DNA from: Haloferacaceae archaeon PL-Br10_E2g29
GTDB taxonomy: Archaea; Halobacteriota; Halobacteria; Halobacteriales; Haloferacaceae
Length of the DNA stretch: 18,743 nucleotides
Assembly: GCA_001563965.1 (NCBI GenBank)
Contig: LKMS01000008.1
Span: 1 to 18,743, forward strand
Reading direction: 5' to 3'
Shown here: piece by piece, positions 14,477 through 18,743 of the stretch
Position numbering within the stretch: position 1 is the stretch's first letter
Layout of the letters: each line of letters begins with the position of its first letter
Program-made: the position numbers and the translations under genes
The notes under the pieces: generated by a model
What the model was told of the DNA's origin: nothing
The model's database searches: none
Seen by the model: the letters and a program-made list of their open reading frames with translations, nothing else

Positions 14477-15468
14477 CCAGTGAGCGCCTTGCTCGCCGGC
14501 GCAAATTCGATCGACTGGCCGAGTCCCCGTTCGCGAGCCCGCTCGTACAACATTGCGGCGGCGGCAACCGTCTCGATTCCCGTCCCGCCGCTGTCGAACA
14601 CGGTGATGTCCGTGTCGCGTGCGCGTCCAGCCGCGTTGCCGGCGACGACATCGCCGAGCTCCGCGTGAATGTGCGTTTCGTCGACAGCGCCGGCATCGAG
14701 CGCGGCGAGAAACGAGCCGGCATCCTGCGTGACGCGCTCGCGGAGATCCGGGACGTAGACGCTTCGTTCGATGGTCGTCGTATCCAACTCGCGCTTGCGC
14801 CGGTGGTACTGGCCCATCGCGGTGACGTGCGTTCCGGGCGCGAGGAGGTCGCCGTCGAACACCGGCTCGCTCGCGTTCGTTGCGGTAATAACGATGTCGC
14901 TGTCGACGACCGCACCCCTGCTCGATTCGACCGCTTCGACCGGGAGTTTGAGTGTTTCAGTGAGCTCTGCTGCAAACGCCTCGCGGTTCTCGGGTGTTGG
15001 CGAGTATACCTTCACAGCCGAGAGATCACGAACGGTCGCGGTTGCGCGGAGTTGCCCGCGGGCCTGCGGTCCCGAACCGATGACGCCAACCGTGTCGGCG
15101 TCGGCCCGGGCGAGCGCGTCGACGCCGACCGCGCCCGCCGCACCGGTTTTGAACGGATTCAGGCGCGCGCCGTCGAGCAGCGCGAGCGGTTCGCCGCTGT
15201 CGGCGTCGAACAACGGTGTCATGAACCACGCGTCACGCTCGCCGAAGCCTGCCGAATACATGTAGCCGCCCATCACGCCTGAGTCGGGGAGAATCGCGCT
15301 GTACGCCGTGAGCATGCCGGGCGGGTCGTCGCCGAACAGCGCGGTCCGTGGTTTCGCCGGCGCACCCTCACCGCGCTGGCGGTAGCCGTCGGCGACGCAG
15401 TCGACGTAGTCGGCGGGCGTCGCCAGACCGTCGATGTCACTGCTGGACAGAAACAGGGTGTCAGTCAT
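14470..15468 (-). CDS. Ornithine cyclodeaminase/mu-crystallin family protein
   Basis: A 332-residue NAD(P)-binding enzyme. The Rossmann motif is GVIGSGPQARGQLRA (GSGPQAR at 131-137), preceded by NPFKTGAAGAVG and followed by family segments TNASEPVFDGDLLAPGTHV and DSGGTGIETVAAA. Members include ornithine cyclodeaminase, archaeal alanine dehydrogenase and imine reductases. Compared from memory with the Pseudomonas enzyme, the Lys of the G-V-K strand is Tyr69 (MGGYMYS) and the Arg of the 'RTGA' loop is Lys107, while Arg41 is kept, so ornithine is not a safe substrate. The start at 15468 (MTDTLFLSSSDI) fits family length and the TATA element at 15491-15498; an ATG 27 codons upstream is less likely. 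It is transcribed alone. Confidence 0.88.
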   Translation of the reverse strand: MTDTLFLSSSDIDGLATPADYVDCVADGYRQRGEGAPAKPRTALFGDDPPGMLTAYSAILPDSGVMGGYMYSAGFGERDAWFMTPLFDADSGEPLALLDGARLNPFKTGAAGAVGVDALARADADTVGVIGSGPQARGQLRATATVRDLSAVKVYSPTPENREAFAAELTETLKLPVEAVESSRGAVVDSDIVITATNASEPVFDGDLLAPGTHVTAMGQYHRRKRELDTTTIERSVYVPDLRERVTQDAGSFLAALDAGAVDETHIHAELGDVVAGNAAGRARDTDITVFDSGGTGIETVAAAAMLYERARERGLGQSIEFAPASKALTGK

Positions 15469-15490
15469 AGCTGTCCTATGTGGGGAGTCG

Positions 15491-15498
15491 GCAAAAAA
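15491..15498 (-). promoter_or_regulatory. TATA-like element of the ornithine-cyclodeaminase-like gene
   Basis: The minus strand contains a six-T run (TTTTTTGC) 23-30 bases before the ATG at 15468. It is the only AT-rich element in the right position. Confidence 0.35.
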
Positions 15499-15594
15499 CG
15501 GGTGGCCAGCAGGAATCGACTCGGGGAATGACATGGTCGTCGCGACCACCCAGTGAGTTCACCACTCCCTCGCGCGCTCACGAATAGCCACGAG

Positions 15595-15825
15595 CTATTG
15601 TTCGGTGCTCGCGTGCTGTTGGGGCGGCTGAGCGGTGTCGGATGCTGTCGGTTCCGACACACTGGGAACATTCACGAACAGCGCGTGGCCGATAATGGCT
15701 ATTGCGCCCGTCGCGCCAACAACCACGGCGGCGTTGAGCGACATGCCTGCCACCCAGAGGGCTGCGGTACCGCCAACCAGCAGCACCGGAATCAGGGCGA
15801 GCACGTAGTCATAGTAGCAGTTCAT
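15595..15825 (-). CDS. Small two-helix membrane protein, function unknown
   Basis: A 76-residue protein. It begins MNCYYDYVLALIPVLLVGG, has two hydrophobic helices (about residues 7-27 and 31-52, with GHALFVNVP closing the second), and ends in a polar, Gln/Thr/Ser-rich tail of about 24 residues. I believe similar small proteins with an MNCY(D)Y start occur in other haloarchaea, but I know no function for them. The AT-rich DNA just upstream supplies a promoter, and no gene follows closely on this strand, so it is a single-gene unit. Confidence 0.7.
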   Translation of the reverse strand: MNCYYDYVLALIPVLLVGGTAALWVAGMSLNAAVVVGATGAIAIIGHALFVNVPSVSEPTASDTAQPPQQHASTEQ

Positions 15826-15853
15826 AATTCATTACATACATTGGTTGAACAGT

Positions 15854-15865
15854 ACATAAAATTTT
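15854..15865 (-). promoter_or_regulatory. TATA-like element of the 76-residue membrane protein gene
   Basis: The minus strand reads AAAATTTTATGT, 29-40 bases before the ATG at 15825. It predicts a leader of only a few bases. Confidence 0.45.
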
Positions 15866-16066
15866 CCCATACCTCACCACTGACCATTGGAAACTAATCC
15901 GGTTGCTTTTGTATAAGTTATAGAGATATCGCGTCGAGAGAGCCACGTTGGCGACGCAGTACTGGGTGCGTTCACGACTGAGTAGTGGGTAATATACTGC
16001 TACCGCGACCCGTGGCGCACACACGCATTGCTGTCGCGGTCGAGACCACACCCAAACCGATCAACG

Positions 16067-16081
16067 CCGTCGAACCGACGG
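16067..16081 (-). terminator. Hairpin just after the DUF3054 gene
   Basis: CCGTCG-AAC-CGACGG forms a 6-base stem with a 3-base loop, starting three bases beyond the DUF3054 stop codon on the minus strand. The T content behind it is modest, so it may terminate weakly or only stabilise the mRNA end. Confidence 0.35.
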
Positions 16082-16083
16082 GT

Positions 16084-16488
16084 TCACCCGATGAGTTTGA
16101 AAAAGAGCCAACGGAGTCCGCCGATGAGCACACCGGGCAGGACGAGCGTGATCAGGACAAAAATCACGTCAAGATCGCCGGGGAACACGGGCGTCCACCG
16201 GAGCGCAAAGCCGATCAGTGCGGCCAACACCCACGCGCGGATCCCCAGCGGGACGGCCGCTTTCGCCGACTCGGCCGCACCCGCGGAGTAGGCACCGATC
16301 AGCACCGCGGCAACGACCCACCCGAGCAGAAAGGGGGCGTAGACGCCGAGCGCGCGCTCGGGAAGAAGCGTGTTGTGTTGGATCATACCGTACGTGAGAA
16401 CACCGATAATCGCCACGAGGTCGCCCACGGCGAGCGGCAGTGCCGCCGAATCGACACGGTCGTCGAGCGCGGCCGGGAGTGCAAGCAT
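16084..16488 (-). CDS. DUF3054 family membrane protein
   Basis: A 134-residue integral membrane protein with four predicted helices: about residues 18-38, 50-68, 80-97 and 106-130. Features typical of DUF3054 are LAVGDLVAIIGVLTYGMIQHN in the first helix, a central WVVAAVLIGAY, an AALIGFALRW segment and a final FVLITLVLPGVLIGGLRWLFF. The biochemical role of the family is unknown. A methyltransferase gene ends 30 bases upstream on the same strand, but a TATA-like element at the junction suggests it can be transcribed alone. The start at 16488 (MLALPAALDDRVDSAAL) agrees with that element. Confidence 0.85.
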   Translation of the reverse strand: MLALPAALDDRVDSAALPLAVGDLVAIIGVLTYGMIQHNTLLPERALGVYAPFLLGWVVAAVLIGAYSAGAAESAKAAVPLGIRAWVLAALIGFALRWTPVFPGDLDVIFVLITLVLPGVLIGGLRWLFFKLIG

Positions 16489-16510
16489 ACCTGACGGTTC
16501 GGGCGGACGG

Positions 16511-16518
16511 TAAAATCT
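16511..16518 (-). promoter_or_regulatory. TATA-like element of the DUF3054 gene
   Basis: The minus strand reads AGATTTTA, 23-30 bases before the ATG at 16488. It touches the end of the methyltransferase gene upstream. Confidence 0.4.
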
Positions 16519-17157
16519 TCAATGGTTCGCCCCGACAACGGTGTACTCGAAACCCCCATCGAGAACCGACACCGTGAATCCGGCCGTTGCGAGCAGTTCA
16601 GCCAGCGCTTTGGGCGTGTGAAACGTCGACTCCATGCCGATTGCGTGCTCGGCGCGAGCGAGCAGCCAGCCAAGCGGATGGCTCGGGTCGAACTCGCGAA
16701 TCACACAGACGCCGCCCGCCCGAATCGCCCGCTGTGCCTCGTCCAGCACCGCGGCCTGATCGGGCATGTGGTGAAACGCGTCGACGACAATGGCGGCGTC
16801 GACCGCATTGTCACCGAGTGGCAACCGACTCGCATCTCCCTGCACCGCGCTGAGCGGGCCGACCATCCCCGCGTTGTCACCGGACGACCGCCGCCGGATT
16901 CGTCGGCCGCTTTCGTCCGGCTGTCGCGTTCGTGCTCGCTCCAGCATCCCACGTGAGATGTCGACGACGGTTCGCTCGGTGGCGTCGACCGCGATTGTCG
17001 CGCGGCCGCTTCCCCCGCCGAGGTCGACGAGTCGGTCGACCGATCGGTCGGCGCGTGCCAGCCCAGCGCGCAGCGCGTCGTCATCGGCTGCCGGCATGAC
17101 GATGTCGTACAGCGGTGCCAGTCGGTTGAAAAAGCGAACGTCGCCGACTCCGTGCAT
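16519..17157 (-). CDS. Class I SAM-dependent methyltransferase
   Basis: A 212-residue soluble protein. The N-terminal helix FFNRLAPLYDIVMP resembles that of UbiE-type enzymes. Motif I is LVDLGGGSGRATIAVD (43-58), the acidic end of strand 2 is VVDIS (64-68), GDASRLPLGDNAVDAA (107-122) holds the adenine-contact Asp, and VVDAFHHM (124-131) is the post-strand-4 motif. A basic, probably disordered insert rich in Arg (around residues 80-100) lies between strands 2 and 3. The substrate cannot be predicted: UbiE-like quinone methylation is one option, but the protein is short and lacks close signature residues. The start at 17157 (MHGVGDVRFF) is chosen over an ATG 24 codons upstream, because that extension is low-complexity and lies in promoter-like DNA. 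Confidence 0.88.
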   Translation of the reverse strand: MHGVGDVRFFNRLAPLYDIVMPAADDDALRAGLARADRSVDRLVDLGGGSGRATIAVDATERTVVDISRGMLERARTRQPDESGRRIRRRSSGDNAGMVGPLSAVQGDASRLPLGDNAVDAAIVVDAFHHMPDQAAVLDEAQRAIRAGGVCVIREFDPSHPLGWLLARAEHAIGMESTFHTPKALAELLATAGFTVSVLDGGFEYTVVGANH

Positions 17158-17249
17158 ACGGTACCGTTGGGTCGTCTCCCGTTTAGTGATTGCTCCGTTG
17201 TGTTGGGACGTTTTGATCCTGCAAAACAATCTTCGGATTCACCGGGATG

Positions 17250-17255
17250 TTTATC
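17250..17255 (+). promoter_or_regulatory. TATA-like element of the sugar dehydrogenase gene
   Basis: TTTATC lies 31-36 bases before the ATG at 17286, giving a short leader of several bases. The region is divergent with the methyltransferase gene. Confidence 0.4.
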
Positions 17256-17285
17256 AGTTTCCTGCTGGTCTACGGGGTATCCGAC

Positions 17286-18410
17286 ATGAACCGTCGTACA
17301 ATCGCGCTTGCAGTGGGCGGGACGATTCTCGTAGCTGGCTTGCTCGTGGCCGTTGTTGGCGTTCCAACTCACCTGTTTTTCACTCCGACGGACACCGGGG
17401 CTGCCGCTGGGCTCGCTGCCGACGATGTCGACGACGAGGTGGTCGCCGAGGGCTTGGAGGTTCCGTGGGAAACCGTTGTTCTCGACGAGGGGAGGTATCT
17501 CGTGACCGAGCGAACCGGCGCGCTGCTGCTGATCGAAGACGGCGAAACCCACGTCATCGAGCGCTTTGGCGAGTTGGACGAGCCGTTCCTCGGTGAGGGT
17601 GGACTCCTGGGCATTGCACTCCATCCCGACTTCGAGGAGAACCGACAGCTGTACGTCTATCAGACGGTCGACCGCGAGGATGTCGAGAACACGGTCCGGC
17701 GGTTCGACCTCGATCTCGACCAGCGCGAACTCCGCAACGAGGAGACGATCATCGACGAAATTCCAAGCGACCGCATCCACAACGGCGGGCGAATCGCCTT
17801 CGGTCCCGACGACCACCTCTACATCACGACCGGCGATGCGAACGAAGCGGATCTCGCACAGGACACCGACTCGCCGGCCGGCAAAATTCTGCGCGTCGAG
17901 GCCGACGGCTCGGTTCCGGCTGACAATCCCTTCGACAACGAGGTCTACTCTTACGGCCACCGCAACGCGCAGGGACTGACGTGGGATGACGAGGGCCGAC
18001 TCTGGGCGACCGAACACGGCCCGACGGCGCGGGACGAACTCAACGTCGTCACTGCGGGCACGAACTACGGCTGGCCGACTATCACGGGACACGAAACTCA
18101 TCCCGAGATGACGTCGCCGGCGTTTCACTCCGGCCCCCACGAGACGTGGGCTCCGGCTGGAGCGACGTTCGTTGATAACCGCGTCTTTTTCGCCGGGCTC
18201 CGTGGTGAGCGACTCTATGAAGCCGGTGTCGTCGACGACGAGGTCAACAGTTTTGTCGCCCACTTTGGCGGCGATTACGGCCGACTCCGCGCGGTAACGG
18301 TTGGCCCCAACGAAGAGTTCCTGTATCTCACGACGAGCAACACTGACGGTCGCGGCGAGGAGCGCGCTGGTGACGACAAACTGATCCGGGTGCCGGTTGA
18401 CGCATTTTAG
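17286..18410 (+). CDS. PQQ-dependent sugar dehydrogenase (glucose/sorbosone dehydrogenase fold), membrane-anchored
   Basis: A 374-residue protein. The first 30 residues (MNRRTIALAVGG then a hydrophobic helix to VVGVPTHLFF) act as a signal anchor without a lipobox Cys, placing the six-bladed propeller outside the cell. Family motifs are GEGGLLGIALHP (103-113), IHNGGRIAFGPDDHLYITTGD with the catalytic-type His165, SPAGKILRVEADG, YSYGHRNAQGL (221-231), EHGPTARDELN (243-252), and GTNYGWP (258-264). Soluble relatives oxidise aldoses using PQQ and calcium and are called aldose sugar dehydrogenases. The substrate here is unknown, and no PQQ synthesis gene is in the window. The start at 17286 gives a clean N-in anchor; an ATG 13 codons earlier would overlap the promoter. 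Confidence 0.88.
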   Translation: MNRRTIALAVGGTILVAGLLVAVVGVPTHLFFTPTDTGAAAGLAADDVDDEVVAEGLEVPWETVVLDEGRYLVTERTGALLLIEDGETHVIERFGELDEPFLGEGGLLGIALHPDFEENRQLYVYQTVDREDVENTVRRFDLDLDQRELRNEETIIDEIPSDRIHNGGRIAFGPDDHLYITTGDANEADLAQDTDSPAGKILRVEADGSVPADNPFDNEVYSYGHRNAQGLTWDDEGRLWATEHGPTARDELNVVTAGTNYGWPTITGHETHPEMTSPAFHSGPHETWAPAGATFVDNRVFFAGLRGERLYEAGVVDDEVNSFVAHFGGDYGRLRAVTVGPNEEFLYLTTSNTDGRGEERAGDDKLIRVPVDAF

Positions 18411-18415
18411 CGGCC

Positions 18416-18467
18416 GATACGCGGCGTCGACGCAGTATCGGGTTCGACACGCGGCGTCGTTTTATTT
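18416..18467. terminator. Inverted repeats between convergent genes
   Basis: GATAC (18416-18420) and GTATC (18435-18439) flank the palindrome GCGTCGACGC (18424-18433). GCGGCGTCG also occurs as a direct repeat at 18421-18429 and 18451-18459. A T-rich stretch (GTTTTATTTC) follows. Position and structure fit a terminator shared by the two convergent genes. Confidence 0.4.
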
Positions 18468-18743
18468 CGCGCGCGGAACCGTCACATCGGCCAATCCTGC
18501 CTCGATCTGCTCGCGCGTGTCCGCAAATTTCGGTGGCAACACGAGTTTCTCACCAAGGGCATCCAGCGGTTCGTCGCTATCGTAGCCCGGATCGCTCGTC
18601 GCAAGTTCGAACAGGACGCCGTTTGGCTCCCGAAAGTACACCGAGCGGAACCAGTGGCGGTCGATCTGGTTGGTCGACCGCACGCCGTGGGCGCGAACCG
18701 CCTTCCGCATCGCCTCCTGATCGGCGTCGGTCGGCGTCTGAAA
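18462..18743 (-). CDS. VOC-family (glyoxalase-fold) ring-cleaving dioxygenase, C-terminal part
   Basis: The frame is open to the right edge; 93 residues are visible, ending at TAA 18464-18462. The segment DRHWFRSVYFREPNGVLFELATSDPGY is the final VOC beta-alpha-beta module, in which Glu of LFELA is the usual metal ligand, followed by a LGEKLVLPPKFADTREQIEAGL tail seen in MhqO/PcpA-like glyoxalase-family dioxygenases of haloarchaea and Bacillus. These are annotated as ring-cleaving dioxygenases acting on hydroquinone-like compounds; the true substrate is unknown. The N-terminal VOC module and start lie outside the window. Confidence 0.82.
   Translation of the reverse strand, partial: FQTPTDADQEAMRKAVRAHGVRSTNQIDRHWFRSVYFREPNGVLFELATSDPGYDSDEPLDALGEKLVLPPKFADTREQIEAGLADVTVPRAK

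Larger units (their letters stand above)
15826..16083. other. 258-base intergenic region with promoter and inverted repeats
   Basis: The left half (to about 15930) is AT-rich and holds the promoter of the 76-residue protein gene. It also contains TATAAGTTATA (15912-15922), a palindrome with one central base that could act as a TATA element in either direction. The right half has inverted repeats GCGTCG/CGACGC (15931-15936 and 15952-15957), ACCGCGAC/GTCGCGGT (16002-16009 and 16033-16040) and CCGTCG/CGACGG (16067-16072 and 16076-16081). I see no convincing ORF. A small RNA or long leader is possible. Confidence 0.4.

Noticed and set aside
16701..18263. 520-codon minus-strand frame
   Set aside because: It crosses the sugar dehydrogenase gene in antisense, the divergent promoter region and the methyltransferase gene in another frame.
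1..18743. tRNA, rRNA, CRISPR array, transposase or phage genes
   Set aside because: All gaps over 100 bases were read by eye; no cloverleaf ending, regularly spaced repeats, transposase motif or attachment site was seen. A covariance-model tRNA scan would be decisive.

Overview
The window is a stretch of haloarchaeal (class Halobacteria) chromosome. The proteins are rich in Asp and Glu, coding third positions are GC-biased, and several families have a haloarchaeal form: Pelota, a Usp carrying the GRKRSPAGKAIFGS loop, DUF3054, and a TraB/M50 pair. Many genes have an AT-rich TATA-like element about 22-31 bases before the start codon and no clear Shine-Dalgarno, which is typical of leaderless haloarchaeal mRNAs. 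I cannot assign a genus. There is no rRNA, tRNA, CRISPR array, insertion sequence or phage module that I can recognise; most of the window is housekeeping DNA.

Layout. (1) 1-1090: 3' part of an HTTM-type membrane protein gene. (2) 1307-1738: a Usp gene, with its AT-rich upstream region, whose base use differs from its neighbours. (3) 1854-2462 and 2628-5780, minus strand: a CDP-alcohol phosphatidyltransferase and isoleucyl-tRNA synthetase. (4) 5853-7360, minus strand: cobT (lower ligand of cobamides), translationally coupled to an upstream gene of unknown function. (5) 7413-7892, minus strand: a DUF151/bifunctional-nuclease protein, divergent from (6) 7996-10451, a TraB-family membrane protein overlapping an M50 intramembrane protease by ATGA. 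(7) 10541-13945, plus strand: purM, a CBS-less IMP dehydrogenase/GMP reductase-type enzyme, and pelA. (8) 14006-14440: a small membrane protein, convergent with (9) 14470-15468, an ornithine-cyclodeaminase-like protein. (10) 15595-17157, minus strand: a 76-residue membrane protein, a DUF3054 membrane protein and a methyltransferase. (11) 17286-18410: a membrane-anchored PQQ-type sugar dehydrogenase, convergent with (12) the 3' part of a VOC/glyoxalase-fold dioxygenase gene running off the right edge.

How the genes relate. purM makes AIR in de novo IMP synthesis, and the next gene belongs to the family that acts on IMP or GMP, so 10541-12827 is a purine block. The TraB and M50 proteins probably work together in the membrane because their genes overlap. 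The unknown gene before cobT probably shares its regulation and possibly its pathway.

The most unusual DNA is the 214-base gap between purM and the IMPDH-like gene. It holds an exact 19-base direct repeat that duplicates the gene's translation start, an 11-codon mini-ORF at the first copy, and three inverted arms that could form two mutually exclusive hairpins. A second, simpler mini-ORF (9 codons, ATGA overlap) precedes the CDP-alcohol phosphatidyltransferase gene. I did not find a clear new defence or mobile system.
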